Source: Tetmemena sp. SeJ-2015 | Lineage: Eukaryota > Ciliophora > Spirotrichea > Sporadotrichida > Oxytrichidae | Assembly: GCA_027382625.1 (NCBI GenBank) | Contig: JAJKFJ010022634.1 | Location: 29,739 to 93,738, forward strand | Reading direction: 5' to 3' | Length of the DNA stretch: 64,000 bases | Shown: positions 22,563 to 34,689 of the stretch, piece after piece | Numbering within the stretch: position 1 is the stretch's first letter | Layout of the letters: each line of letters starts with the position of its first letter | Notes under the pieces: generated by a model | The model's database searches: none | What the model saw: the letters and a program-made list of their open reading frames with translations, nothing else | What the model was told of the DNA's origin: nothing | Made by a program: the position numbers and the translations under genes

Positions 22563-23735
22563 TATAGATAGGAATTTAATAGATAAGAGGAGGTAGTAGG
22601 AAGTAAAATGAATGCTTTTCAGTGCTGATCTGTGATGACTCTGATGCGTGGCAGTTTGAATCTTTCTCTATTCTTGGTGGAAATTAATTGAAAAAGCGAA
22701 TTATTTAAAAGTACACCTTAATTAAATTAAAAACATCAGATTAGCAAAATAAAAGTTTGGAATATTGGAATATTGGAATATTCCAATCTTGAACTCAGAT
22801 CAGTGCCAATAGATAGAGTTGCCTCAATCAGGGCGTGATTCATATTCCAATGTTCCAAAGTGATCAGACTCAGAAGTGAGATATAATAAAGTAGGCGTGA
22901 GTATAAATAACTTAATGAATTAGTGAGTTAGAAGCGAATAAGTTTTTGCTTTATAGAATCATGCGCAACTGGCAGTGGAAGTTGACCGTGCTTACGAATA
23001 TGGAGTCCCGAGAGTTGGTATCAATGAGCTCATCTAGTTCTTCGTCTATACCTGACACGATCCTTCCATCTGCTATCAGTCTCTGCTCAAAGTACAGCGC
23101 GAGTTGATCTGCGCTGAGAGGGAAAGCCATCTGAATGTAGTTCTGGTCTCTGAGGATCTCCACAATTCTCACTCTCGCTAAGAGTGCACCTTGGTCTAGG
23201 CCACTCATGAGTCGCGCATGAGTGTCATTGGAGGTGATCATAATAGAGCAGCCCTCATATCGCTAGCCAACTTCTCCACTTTGACATTTAGCACAAATCC
23301 TGGCCCCCTAGAAGGTACTTCACCTTGGCTCTGCTATTTCTATTGGAGAGGATAGGGAAGCTATCGCCATTGATAATTTTTAATAATAATTGAATACTCA
23401 CGCCTACTTTATTATATCTCACTTCTGAGTCTGATCACTTTGGAACATTGGAATATGAATCACGCCCTGATTGAGGCAACTCTATCTATTGGCACTGATC
23501 TGAGTTCAAGATTGGAATATTCCAATATTCCAATATTCCAAACTTTTATTTTGCTAATCTGATGTTTTTAATTTAATTAAGGTGTACTTTTAAATAATTC
23601 GCTTTTTCAATTAATTTCCACCAAGAATAGAGAAAGATTCAAACTGCCACGCATCAGAGTCATCACAGATCAGCACTGAAAAGCATTCATTTTACTTCCT
23701 ACTACCTCCTCTTATCTATTAAATTCCTATCTATA
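22563..23735. mobile_element. 1173 bp element with 342 bp inverted repeats (TATAG family)
   Basis: The left arm 22563-22904 and right arm 23394-23735 are reverse complements over 342 bp, with no mismatch found by eye. Outer ends read TATAGATAGGAATTTAATAG, like other TATAG elements in this window. Flanking TA on each side could be a TA target duplication. The 489 bp centre is much richer in GC and holds an ORF. A near-perfect match between arms implies young age or gene-conversion upkeep. Confidence 0.85.
22870..23370 (-). CDS. 166-codon ORF inside the palindromic element
   Basis: Read leftward from ATG 23370 to TGA 22872-22870; one internal TGA at 23322-23320 (AEPR-TGA-STFQ). The 96 codons from the inner Met at 23241 are free of stops even in the standard code. 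It contains ICAKCQSGE near residue 24 (a Cys-x2-Cys pair), then a regular helical protein (ARVRIVEILRDQNYIQ, DEELDELIDTN). The C-terminal 30 codons run into the left repeat arm. Family not recognised. GC content and codon balance differ from the rest of the window, which suggests transfer with the element. Confidence 0.6.
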
Positions 23736-23739
23736 TTAA

Positions 23740-24690
23740 AATAGAATTATTATAGCTAAATTAATTCTGGTATTTAGAAGAGTTTGAGCAAACTCAGGTG
23801 TTATTTGAACAAAGTTATTTTGTTGGCCATCATACTTTACTTTTTCATTAAGTTTGGCGTGTCTGATAATTTCTGATACTCTTCATTAGTCTAGAGTCAT
23901 AATCACTTAGCAAAATCAATTCTTTTAAGGTGAAAGCAATACGCTAGTCTGCAAAAATAAGACATAAACATTCGCTTTAGTAAGCATAGTTCATTTAGTC
24001 TACAGCAAAGAGTCGGGCAATAAAAACAATTTCAGTTAGCTTCAGTACTAAATGAAAAATATAAATAAGTAATTAATTACATTATTCTCACCATCGATAA
24101 TGTTCTTCAGGAAATAAATATTAGTCCACGTTAACTTAGGAAAATATCTTGAAAATTGCTGAGCGATAAAGTAAGACAACTCTTTCTTATAGTATAGGAT
24201 CGTAATATATTAGGTGCAAATCTAATTATAATTAAATTCATTTCATTTATCAGTGGCTCTCAAATGAAGTCCCAGTTAACCAGGCAGTCCACGAATTTAA
24301 TTAGACTCCATTTCTTTTAATAGAATGTTTGTGCAAATTAAATTAGATTAATTATTCTAAGTCGAGGTGGCATCCACATTTAATTAAAACGTGATAAATT
24401 AAAATTTAAGACATTGAACGACAGTCGATTGGTATAAAATGTAATAAATGGCTGGGGTTCTCAATAAATTTCACTGGATCGTTCTACTATTATTACATAG
24501 CACCATTCAGTAAAATATTTGCAGGGTAAGCGATCTTGTATTTCATTTACTCCACTTCCTTTATTTGAAATAATCCTATACTATTAGAACCAATCTTTGA
24601 TATAATATCCTTTAAATTTATCATACTCATAGAGGCAGAGTTTTCTATATCTTGATTGCTGAGAGATCCCCGATATAGTTATAATTTAAA
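23740..24690. other. AT-rich spacer, no gene seen
   Basis: No coherent frame or repeat recognised. Confidence 0.4.
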
Positions 24691-24699
24691 TGAAAATCG

Positions 24700-25010
24700 G
24701 AATTAAATTAAAATTATAAATTAAGAGTTAATGTTGGCTGTTAAAATGAAGCACATTTTTGGGCTTGTTGGATAGCTTATTGAAATATAGTATGGGTTAT
24801 TTCTGCAGCCATTATGATAGGAGAGCTCTTCAAAGAGTTATTCATGTTGCTCTGAATAAAAAAATGAGCTAAGTTTACAAACTTATGATCGTGTTAACTC
24901 TTTGTACAGAACTCATACGAAAAACTTACAAGGATAAAGGTTGCTTAAAATTTTATGCTTCATCGAATGGTTATAATTTAAACTCAAAAATTCACTCGAT
25001 AAAATTTGAA
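24700..25010 (+). repeat. diverged copy of the ~400 bp TATAG element
   Basis: Shares scattered blocks with the 32.6 and 42.7 kb copies: ttgttggatagcttat, aactctt...acagaactc, cttacaaggataaa, and ttatgcttcatcgaatggt. Ends not preserved. Confidence 0.4.
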
Positions 25011-25070
25011 AATTGAAAAGATATTTTTCTGTTATCAGTAAAACTTCAAATTTATTTTTTTTTAATATTA

Positions 25071-25733
25071 TATACCGCAGAATTTAATAAAAAATTAAGC
25101 TTATATTTTATAAAATGCAAGATTAAATTATTATTCTATTTAGAGCGAGCAGCTCTCTTTGGCAGTTTTTTTTTTATTGTTTTTAAATTTAATAGCTAAA
25201 AAAAATCATAAAATGGAAAGTAGAGGTGGAGCTTCTCCGGACTAACTTCTTTAAAAATTTAAAGAACTTCTTAATCTACTAAATTATCTTGGTGATCATT
25301 TTCTGAGGACAGACATCTCATTTAAAATAAACAACAAAGCTTATATTTGAGATGAGAAATCAGCTCGTCAGATACAATAAGACGCATTTCCTCTATTTCA
25401 GCCAAGTTAACCTTAACAACACTTAGCCAAGCCTGAAACAAGAATGCTTTGAAATCTCTACCTGCAGCATAAAAGAAAATATACAGAGTATAGCTCAACA
25501 TGAACCTTAATAAACTAAGTTAAAATGAGAGATAAAATTCTTAAAAAATAGCTAAAAAATTACTATATGTAAAGACTGAAATCAATTTAACAAGTAGAGA
25601 TTTAAAATAATACTTAAATCTTAAAGCTATCTCTTCAAACAGCCAAAGAGAGCTGCTCGCTCTAAATAGAATAATGTTTTAATCTTGCATTTTATAAAAT
25701 CATCTTATTTTTCTTATTAAATTCTGCAGTATA
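25071..25733. mobile_element. 663 bp TATA-ended element with ~95 bp inverted repeats
   Basis: Left end tataccgcagaatttaata and right end tattaaattctgcagtata are inverted copies. Similarity continues inward for about 95 bp (to gagcgagcagctctctttgg), with small differences. The interior codes for a small protein. Confidence 0.75.
25213..25452 (+). pseudogene. 79-codon ORF within the 25 kb element
   Basis: ATG 25213 to TGA 25450-25452; internal TGA at 25348-25350 (NKAYI-TGA-DEKS). Begins MESRGGASPDQLLQKFKELL, then a helical region and a Gln/Pro-rich end. A shifted frame then stays open to about 25690, so the original protein may have been about 160 residues. Unknown family. Confidence 0.45.
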
Positions 25734-27220
25734 ATACTTTTATATATTGTTCGACCACCTTAGTAAGCAATCTTTAAATTACAGTTTAGATCTACTAATA
25801 AGATCATATTTGTTGAGCTTCATTATTTTTAATAATATTGTATGTTAGAGCAGGAACGATTCTAAACAATCAATTACTAATCTAAAACAATATTTTTAAT
25901 CATTCCTCCTAAAGATTTCTTAAAATTAATTTTATTCTTCACTCAATATTTTATTTATACCATTAATATCCATTTAAACTAAAAAATAGTGACCGGTCCG
26001 AAGATCACTATTAAGTTTAACCGATTTTAATAGAGATTATAATTTGGAGGTATATTCAATCATTTTTATAGTATATTTGTGAATTTAAAAATTGTGACTA
26101 AACAATGATTAGTTGATGTTTGTTCATTGAAAATATTTTGTGTAATATTTAAAATATAATATTTTCTGTTAAAATATTGTTGCCTCTAGAGTTTTTTTTT
26201 AGTTAAAGTAAATTAAACATTGTCAGTTTTAATGAGGAACTTCAGGATGAAATAATATGCGTGTCAGTGGAACTATCTAATTATAGGAAGAGGATAATGA
26301 TAAACTTAGCAGAAAATAGACAGATAGAGAAGTGTGTAGATTATTATTCTAAATGATTCTTTTGCTTTAAAAATCATAGTTCGCTAAAATCATAGAGAAT
26401 GACCAGCATTTGAGGAGAGAAATCTGATGAACAAGTTTTGATGCATATATCCTAATGCAAAAATTGAGAATCGACCTTTTCGAGATTTAATTTTTATAAT
26501 TATAGTTTCAATAATCATAAATATTTGGGCTGTTGAATTATAAATCTTGCTTAAAAATTAAAGACTAAATGCTTGTCATTAAACTGATATAACTTAGCTA
26601 AGACTAATAGGTAAGACGACTAATTCATTTGGTATTTTAACGCTTTGCTGAAGATTAGAGTTTAAGATTTTCTAATTTGAGAAAATTTTATTAAATTGTC
26701 CAGTATATTTCTAATAATCTCGCTCTAAATTATATGGATTATCTTCTAGGCATCTAATATATCTTGACCCGATGTCCAAATAAGATGCTTGATTATTATA
26801 TCTTTTGACTTTCACTCATAGTCTAGCATCTTTATCATAAAATTCATAAGCTAGATTTTTATAACTAATTTAACAATAATTTTTATTTCTACTCTAGAAA
26901 TTTTTTATTTAAGATGAATATTCAAAAATAATAAAATAAAATTAAAAATATAGAGGCTTTTTAAGATAATTAGAGAAGTATTTTAATAAAAGATAGTTAT
27001 AATTTTAAATATTAGAAAATTCATTTGTAATTGTTTATGCTGAAAGCAAACTATCTGAATTCTCTAATCTACAGATAAGATTTCACTACAAAGCAATTTA
27101 GTAATAGATAATGTTTTAATAAAAAAAGGATGATAAGTCTCCCGAATACTTTTTTAAAATACAAAAATAACAATATGGCTCAAATATGAATGCGTTATCA
27201 TGAAAATTATCTTATAAATT
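25734..27220. other. AT-rich region, little to see
   Basis: No convincing gene. A possible short coding piece at 26254-26440 (+ strand, from an ATG, Gln code) cannot be confirmed. Confidence 0.35.
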
Positions 27221-27224
27221 CATT

Positions 27225-28300
27225 CATTTTTTCTTGTTCAAAGACAACTGACAAGTATTTGCGTCGTATTAAGTGTCATCTTCTGCTTCAGCTCTTAATT
27301 TTGAGTCCTTGCTTTAGTTTAGCTCTTTTAGTTTAACATTGAGTTGTTGAATTTAGCTATGCTTTTCCTGTATTCGTTCATGCATTCACTCTAAAAGATC
27401 TTAATTAAAATCATCAATAAATCTTTTAACTTACCTTTGTTAATAGTTATGAAAAACTCTATTTCTATTTGTATTGACTATCTGCGCAAATTTAAAAAGT
27501 CTTGATCTTTTTTCAGCAACAGGTGCTGCAACAGTTCGCTCCTCTCAAAACCCATTTTCATTAAATTAGTTTTATAATTGATTAATGTACTTAATATCAG
27601 CTAAAACACTTATTTAATTCACTTTTTATTTAAGAAATTTATTTCCTGAATCACTTATTCGTATCTGCCCTATAATTAAAAGCTAATCTGAAATTATATT
27701 CATTTTATAGGCTCAACTCATTTTCATTATTTCATCATTACTCATTCTACGATATCTCTCTCTACTATTTTAGATTCCTACTTATGATATTTTATTATAA
27801 GTTTCTTGGATATTATTATCATCAGGAAATAATCTCAGAAGTTTGAGAATTTACTTAATTTAAAATTTTACTCAAGGCCGTAAAGTTATACAGAGTGCAA
27901 ATATATTGACTTTTATATTTCACGAAATTTTACGAGTGAGACTATCAACGGTAAATTCAAATTTAATCTTAAAAATCTAAGTCTAGCTGTATGAATTATA
28001 TTACTGTTTTTTTCAGGGTATTATTAAAAATGAAGGGACCTCCTGCTATGAAAAATGATATATCCTGAGATTCTTGAAGTTTTTCTTACGTTTTAGATTT
28101 CTGAAATTATTCTTAATTAAGATATTTTTCGTTCACTTTAGCTGTTGAATCACTTATAGTAAAGTTGCTGAGAATGTGTTTGCTACATCCAATCTTACTC
28201 ACTTAGCCTTATTTCGTTTGGAATGATCATCATTTTGTCATTTTAATCATGATTTGCTCTGTTTTCTTCTGTTTATATTCTGTAATTTACATTCATTTCA
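27225..28300 (-). pseudogene. unknown minus-strand gene with possible intron
   Basis: On the minus strand an open stretch reads FPDDNNIQETYNKIS, NSRERYRRMSNDEIMKMS-TGA-AYKM, and ERTVAAPVAEKRSRLFKFAQ with NTNRNRVFHNYQQ. It then meets gtaagt and resumes as a coiled coil (RIQEKHSQIQQLNVKLKELN) to about 27225. The gtaagt...ag boundary suggests an intron of about 35-45 bases. Three TGAs occur in frame. Balanced composition supports real coding. Family not recognised. Confidence 0.45.
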
Positions 28301-28617
28301 TTTTCTATTTTCCTTATCCTTAATTTTTCAATAATTAAAAAATAAAATCTTATAATTAGAATCAAGACTTTAAAATTCTGAAATACTCTTCAACTGCCAA
28401 GGATTTTAATAATTTGATTTTATATTTAAATTTAATTATCTTTTTCATTAAATTTTCAGCTATAATAAAATTTGTTATATATTACAAATAATTATCAACA
28501 AAGCAAGTATTAAAATGAGCCGTAGTGCACAAAAAAAAAATATTTTCTTCGGATAAGAGTTCTTCATAAAGATACCTCATTCTCACGTCAGACAGAATAT
28601 GAAAAAATAAAAACTGG

Positions 28618-29228
28618 GGGGGGGGGCCTTTCCTCGACAGTAAAATTTTATAATGAAAAAAGTAAGTAAAAAATATGTTTATAGGATAATTTTCGTTAAT
28701 GAATCTGATTCTTCCAATTATAGAGGCCTATTCGAACATCTTAGGCCTCAAATTTTAACCCTAATTCAGTCATTGAGAGGTCAGTTGCACCTAAATAAAA
28801 TATATATTTTTAGATATTTTTTCGCTATTGTAAAATAAATTTAAAGCGCTATTTTTGAAATAGTGCAATATTTTTACATGACCAAAAGTTAATTCATGAT
28901 AAAGGGCCTAATGCTAAAATTTTTCAGCTCTACTTCTTTGGGCTTATAGCTGAAGCATGTTATGTAATAAAAAAATATTGTACTATTTCAAAAATAGCGC
29001 TTTAAATTTATTTTACAATAGCGAAAAAATATCTAAAAATATATATTTTATTTAGGTGCAACTGACCTCTCAATGACTGAATTAGGGTTAAAATTTGAGG
29101 CCTAAGATGTTCGAATAGGCCTCTATAATTGGAAGAATAAGAGTCAGGAGCAAAAAATTATCCTATAAACATATTTTTACTTACTTTTTTCATTATAAAA
29201 TTTTACTGTCGAGGAAAGGCCCCCCCCC
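28618..29228. mobile_element. G-run-ended hairpin element 1 (611 bp)
   Basis: Begins with nine G then CCTTTCCTCG and ends with CGAGGAAAGG then nine C. The arms (about 28618-28876 and 28970-29228) are near-perfect inverted repeats of about 258 bp. The sequence aaaactgg occurs immediately on both sides (28610-28617 and 29229-29236), an 8 bp target-site duplication. A frame of 61 codons from 28653 is just arm sequence. Non-autonomous; transposase family not assignable. Confidence 0.85.
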
Positions 29229-29236
29229 AAAACTGG

Positions 29237-29925
29237 TCTAGCTCACTGATCAATATTCAAGGAAGAAAGCCATATCAATTCGGAAGTCTCATCGTTATCT
29301 AGCTATAAACAAGATTCAAATGAACTTTTATAAAATCAAAAACTCCTTACAAATATATAACTTATTCAATTTACAATTCAGTTAAAGAAAAAGTAAGAAT
29401 ATTCGGATTAGGACTCTCTTTTCATTAGAAATTCAAAGTCTGAAGCAAGGATAAAAAAATTTAATGAGTTTTGCTAGAAATTTCCCATTTTTGTTCCTTA
29501 AATTATAACTCAGAACAACCAGCCTCTCTGGTCATTGGAAGCTAAGAAGAGTTTCAACCCCTCTAAGATTTATTGTAGGCTTTATTTTGATAAATGATAT
29601 GGCACATGCAGATACCAGAGTCTTGGAGAGCTTACTAAGATTACTCAGTCAGGATCATCGCCATTTTCAATGTTCAGATAAAATAATTCAGGCATGCAGT
29701 TTGTAGAATTAAAGAAGATAGTCTTCGCTGCTCTCATGATAATCTGAAAACTAAATTCAACGATAATCTAATTATATCTCCTTAGAGAGGCTCTTCAAAT
29801 CAAATTATACCAAATACTCTATTCATCAATCCATTTAGAAGTAAAGGTATCTCCAAATTCACTTGAAGCAGAATCTCAATTGAGTCAATCCTCCTGCTGG
29901 CCATAGATGACTTAAGAAAGTATAT
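29237..29925. other. possible coding fragment around element 1, otherwise unclear
   Basis: Removing the G-run element joins + strand frames that stay open on both sides (about 28545-28617 and 29229-29480, TAA/TAG as Gln). This hints that the element landed in a gene, but no family is recognised. Confidence 0.3.
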
Positions 29926-29929
29926 ATGG

Positions 29930-30543
29930 GATGAATATTAATACATAATAGTGAGTTAGCAAAACCTAATCAAAATAGAGTTCTTTTATTTTTATTAAAA
30001 AAAATGACATATATAAATTAGAGATAGTTTTAAAGCATTACGTTTTTACATTTAATGAGTGAACCAGTTGCAACAATATCACTATCAGAATCATATTTGA
30101 TACCATCTTAGTCCAGCTTTTAGCTTTTGTTTCTACTATTTGAGTAGTTGACTGTTAACGGTTAACTAATTCTGGATGTTATAAAGGGTGAGGGTTCTGG
30201 TTGCCCCCGTTGAAAATCTTGTTCTTGATGATGTTAAAAAGAATGCAAATGCATGCATACTTTGGTGATGTTTGGTGCTTGGCTACTTTGATTAGTCTCT
30301 GTTGATAAGGAAGGATGTCTTACTTGTCCTTGAAGCTTGCATTATCGGCTGACACCTTCAAGTTTTTGAGCTAGAGTTTGTTGTCGTAGTTTTGGTAGTT
30401 GTAAAAGTTGTAGATGTAGTCGTTGTAGTTAACACTAAATTTTAATTATATCTTTATTTAAAGCTTAATATATTAAGAATCTCAGAGAAAGGACTCTATC
30501 AGCAAGTATTTCGAAAGAAAAACAATCCACAATCAATAAATCA
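29930..30543 (-). mobile_element. ubiquitin-like cassette U1
   Basis: The minus strand reads an Asn/Tyr-rich simple repeat, then LKVSADNASFKDKQDILPYQ and QRLI (ubiquitin: [30 protein letters not shown]), a non-ubiquitin insert of about 25 codons, and a degraded TLxDYNIQKES segment. The outer ends gatgaatattaatacataat and the inverted caatccacaatcaataaatc resemble those of U3 and U6. The reading frame shifts between segments. Confidence 0.6.
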
Positions 30544-30580
30544 CAAAAACCCTATAATAAAACCCTAAGATCTATCAAAA

Positions 30581-31300
30581 ATGAAAGGCTTAGAATAGGG
30601 TGCCATTAAAACAAGTTTGGAGACATTTGTTCGAACATAAAAGTCTATTTAAATTTGCAAACTGATTAAGGATTAGGAAACTTGAGAATTCATATCAAAG
30701 TTAAAAAATACTTAAAATAAATTTATAGAGAGTCAATTGCATGAGCTCAAATGTCAACTGCTGAATCAAAGTACCTACGGTAGATGGCGGCTTACTTTAT
30801 GCTGATGGTTTGCATTCCGAAAAAATAATTATAAATGTGGGAAAAAGAATTATTATATTTTAGAATACTACCTATCTTTTGGCTCGATCTGGCTATCTAA
30901 ACCCAAATTTTGATTAAAACTGATTTATCATTTATAGTATTATTGCAGCGCTTCTCTTTGAAGATATGTTAATGTGAACCAAGGAGGAATTGCAGAGATA
31001 TAGTGCCTTATTTTCTTCTTCAAATCATAGAAAATTTTGGGGAAAAAAATTAGGATAGGAGAGAAAGACACTAATTTATGATAGATAATGCTTTAATCAT
31101 AGGAGATGATTCTTTAATAAAGACTTAATCAGGTTGAACTTGCTACTTCTATATTTAGGATCTTATCACTTTCAGATAGCCCCAGTAGAGAGGTTGTTTG
31201 AACTTATAAAGAAGAATGATTTTTTGGAGAAATCAGAATGATGATAACGGACTCAGCTCTACAAATTTCATCACAATTACATTTTTAATATAAAAATATT
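30581..31300 (+). pseudogene. DDE transposase relic 2
   Basis: Starts MKGLEQGAIKTS at 30581. Near 31075-31200 it reads LMIDNA (second Asp), then in a shifted frame GSYHFQIAPVERLFELIKK, the conserved GPYxFxxAPVExxFxxIK motif. Same family as relics 1 and 3. Several TGAs and at least two frameshifts. Confidence 0.65.
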
Positions 31301-31980
31301 GCGAGATCTATAATGCTTCTTGATTCAACAATAGACTACATAAAAATACCTATATTTTAGATTTATTTAAATGGTGTGAAGTGCATTATATAACTAATTT
31401 TATTACAAATTATAGCCTAATTATATCAAACAAGATATAAAGGTACTCATTTACTCCATCTTTAATTAAAAATAATGCTAAAACTTAAATGAGAATAAAT
31501 ATTTAAGCTCAAGGAGAACTTTATCATTAAGAAGCAGTAAGGCGAAAATTCATTAAAAGTTTGTTAAAGAAAGGGGACAGTTTAGTCAAGAGAATTTAAT
31601 TCATTAAGATGAAATTAATAAAAGTAACTTAAAAGCCTAGAATGCTCGTTGATTTAATATTTTTAGTTTGACTATAAAAATGAAAACCTTGGAAAAATAA
31701 TTTCCAGTATTAATTTTTTGATAACTTGTCTATCGCAGAATAGACCGAAGCCTCATGTTTGACTCTTGACTAGATTATTTTTTAAATTAATTATGTATAA
31801 AGCATCTTTGATTCTATGCATACAATTTTGTTTACTTAAATTTATATTGGCCATAAGCTTTTCTTGTAATTGAAAATGAGCGTATACAAAGTGTATAGAG
31901 AGCGTATATAAATTATAAGAATAACATAATTTTAATATCTTTACTTATGTGTCTGAATTTTTCTAGTGGAAAGCGGACAG
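31301..31980. other. AT-rich spacer, no gene seen
   Basis: Nothing identifiable. Confidence 0.4.
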
Positions 31981-31983
31981 CGT

Positions 31984-32259
31984 ATGGTCAGTTCAGGTCA
32001 GCGGAAATCATCAGATGTCAACGTTAGATAAGTTGGTGATGCTTAGAGAACCAAAGACCAAGAAAATAAAGAGCAGGATTATCTCTAGTAAGCGCATCCT
32101 TTGTTACACTATAGGAGGCTGAGACCAAGCCCTCATAGACATATCTGCTTCTCAATAAGACAAGGAAGGTGCCTGATGTTTAAAAGTGGTAGGCAACTCA
32201 CGCCCTCTGTTAGATAAGGTTTGAACGTAATAGATTCATATTGCCCTACGCTGAGATGA
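31984..32259 (+). CDS. hypothetical ORF, 91 codons, GC-richer than flanks
   Basis: ATG 31984 to TGA 32257-32259 with TAA/TAG as Gln. Polar, Arg/Gln/Ser-rich with an HPLLHYRRLRPSPHRH stretch. The opposite strand also has open frames here (32133-32378), so the coding strand is uncertain. Raised GC content suggests a real gene piece. Function unknown. Confidence 0.3.
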
Positions 32260-32630
32260 TAAAGTCCGAGTCCTCTTGCTGCTATCGCAAGCGATCCTAT
32301 AGCTGAGAACAAGAAACAAGCTAGAGAGTAACTGGTCAATATGCGGCTCCAGTAAGCCCTTATATAAAAGGTAGGCATATTTAATAACTAATATAATAGA
32401 TTCGCCAATAATCTCTCTAATTATTATATATTTAGATAAGATTTTCAAAATTGTAAATTAATCCAGTGGCTGTTGACAGACATTGGAGGAGCACTAGCTG
32501 AGTTTCCTGATGTTGTTGGCTGCATTGTTAGCATTTTAAATGTATGTTTCAATTCTAAGTGGAATTTAAATGAAATTAGGAATATTTAAATGTACCCCTT
32601 AATTAAATACGGTTTAATTTTTTTGGCAAA

Positions 32631-33048
32631 TATAGAGGAAATTTTAATTAAAATCGGTGATCGGTTAAAATAATAAATGGAGAGTTGTTAAATGGTGTCA
32701 GTTGAAATCGCAGATTCACCCCCCTGAAATGTAGCTTGTTCGATAGCTTATCAAAAATTAATATGAGTTTGCTCTTTAATAATCTTCGTAGTACTTCTCA
32801 GCAGCGAGATATGACTCATGCTCTCTTCATCATACTCATCATCATCTCCATTCGACCTTATGTGGCTTATAACTCTTGACTGAGCGCTCCCACACAAAAA
32901 TTGCAAGGATGAAAAGATCTTAGAATATGATGCTGAATCGAATGGTGTAATTATTATTTAAATTGGACACACTTCAACTGCCGCTGATTTATTCCATTTT
33001 ATTTTAATATATAATTTAATTCTCTTTTTTATTAAATTCTCAGCTATA
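32631..33048 (+). mobile_element. ~400 bp TATAG element, copy 1
   Basis: Starts tatagaggaaattttaatta and ends attaaattctcagctata. The ends are imperfect inverted repeats. The body (ggtgtcagttgaaatcgcag, agcttgttcgatagcttat, actcttgactgagcgctccc) is shared with copies at 42679 and 57649. No ORF: a non-autonomous element or eliminated-sequence family. Confidence 0.8.
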
Positions 33049-33060
33049 ATTTTCATAAAA

Positions 33061-33690
33061 AATGACGATAAAGACAAATTAGTTTTGGAAAGACTAGAAA
33101 GAGCTTTTAGTTAAAACTCAATTACTATGAATAATCAGAACGATAAGTCTTTCATATAGGAAATATAGAAGATAAAATATATGAAAATATCTAATAGAGG
33201 TATAGTGAATCTAAATTCTTCGAAAATTGAAAGGCATATAACAGCGATTTATTTTATCATGAACTCATATAGCAAACTAGTAATGAATATTATTCACGAG
33301 ATCTAAATAAAGTATTCAAATAATCGTCATAGAGCTTAGGGAAAAATAGCCTATTATTCAACAAACTCAAAAAGATTACAAGAAGTCAATTTAATAGCAG
33401 GTTTGAGCAATAACTAAAAAGTATTCTTCTCAGTAAAATCAGGAAATATAATAACCACTCTGTTTTTGAGTTTTTTCTCTAATTGATTAAGGAAATTTCT
33501 TTGAATGATCCTGCTTGGAGAGACTTTCATGTTTTTATTTTGGATAATGCCTCTTATCAGAGAAGCACTTACATAATTAACAAAATTAAAGATCTTCAAA
33601 TCCCAGTAATATTTATTGGGCCATATAATTTAAATTGGCTCCTGTTGAACCAAATATGGATTGATAAAGTGAAATATTAAAATTAAAGAA
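33061..33690 (+). pseudogene. DDE transposase relic 3
   Basis: Near 33340-33480 it reads KIAYYSTNSKRLQEVNLIAG and VKSGNIITTLFLSFF, the Tc1/TBE-type strand region between the first and second acidic residues. At 33525-33680 AWRDFHVFILDNASYQRSTY then GPYNLN and a frameshifted LAPVE...W equivalent. Same family as relics 1 and 2. Broken by several TGAs upstream and a shift in the last motif. Its start directly adjoins TATAG element copy 1. Confidence 0.75.
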
Positions 33691-33699
33691 AATAACCTA

Positions 33700-34680
33700 A
33701 TAAAAAATATAAAAAAAGAGTATCTTTCTAAAATAACTAGAGGGTATTTCAGTAATAATAAGTCTTGATTAACATAGCCTAGTCTATCCTTTAAATAGAT
33801 ATTTCATTGTCTTCAAGCTTATTAAAAAAGGATTAATCTAGGCCACTTAGGATTTAAGTTTGCTAAACTTATGATTTCAAGTAAACGAAATTTTTTTTTA
33901 TAAAATTGTGAACACTGATGAATTTATATTTAATAAAAAATATGATAGTTTGCCTCAGGAAAATTTTATGCTATCTTGAATAAACTACTTATTTAAAAAT
34001 AATAAATGAGGCATTGAAAAATGAATAAAGAAAAATACAAAATGTAACTCTATAAATTTTTAATATTGCATTTATAAAGTGCTTCTGGCTTATCTAAGAA
34101 GCTATATTGAAATATGTTATTTCTTAAAATTTATTATTTGCTCAACTTACTTTCATTTTTCGAACTTATTTGCAATTAAAAGCTCACCATCAATTTTTTT
34201 TCATCATTTTAATAAAAGTTGAATAAGCCTTAAATTTAAAACGACCATTGATAAAAACTGCTATTGACTTTAAGCTCTTCTAAAATCTTGAGGCAAAATC
34301 TATTTTTTATATTCTCACCTTTATAATAATAGCATAGAAGCTAAAGTTTCTCTATATTTTTTATATGATATTCTATCTTTTGATCTCTTGCTAATAAAAA
34401 AATTCTTCTTAGCCCATTATTTGATAGGATTTTAACTAAGTCGCCAACATAAATTTATGCCGATTTATTAAAATCTTTAAGATAGTATTCACTACACAAA
34501 TTAGCACTAAAATACCCTTTAAAAACATTATTTTCTTTCAAATTAAAACCAAATAAATATGTTCCCTATAGACTCAAAAATTATTAAGCCTTTTTAATAG
34601 AAAGATTTTAACAAAGGATCTATTTATTCTAAGTTTATGACCTAGTATAAAAATATAGCTATCAAAGGATAAACAAAAAT
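33700..34680. other. AT-rich region, no gene seen
   Basis: Scattered short frames only. Confidence 0.4.
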
Positions 34681-34689
34681 TTAAGTTTT

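Noticed and set aside
22951..23241. Standard-code bacterial-type gene inserted by transfer
   Set aside because: The frame extends on both sides when TAA/TAG are Gln and lies within a ciliate-type inverted-repeat element, so no bacterial origin is needed.
28616..28626. G-run as an assembly gap filler
   Set aside because: An exact inverted C-run partner, 8 bp target duplication and a second element with the same end argue for a real terminus.
32133..32448. Two overlapping minus-strand ORFs as genes
   Set aside because: Both are antisense to a + strand frame, have no motif, and overlap each other in different frames.
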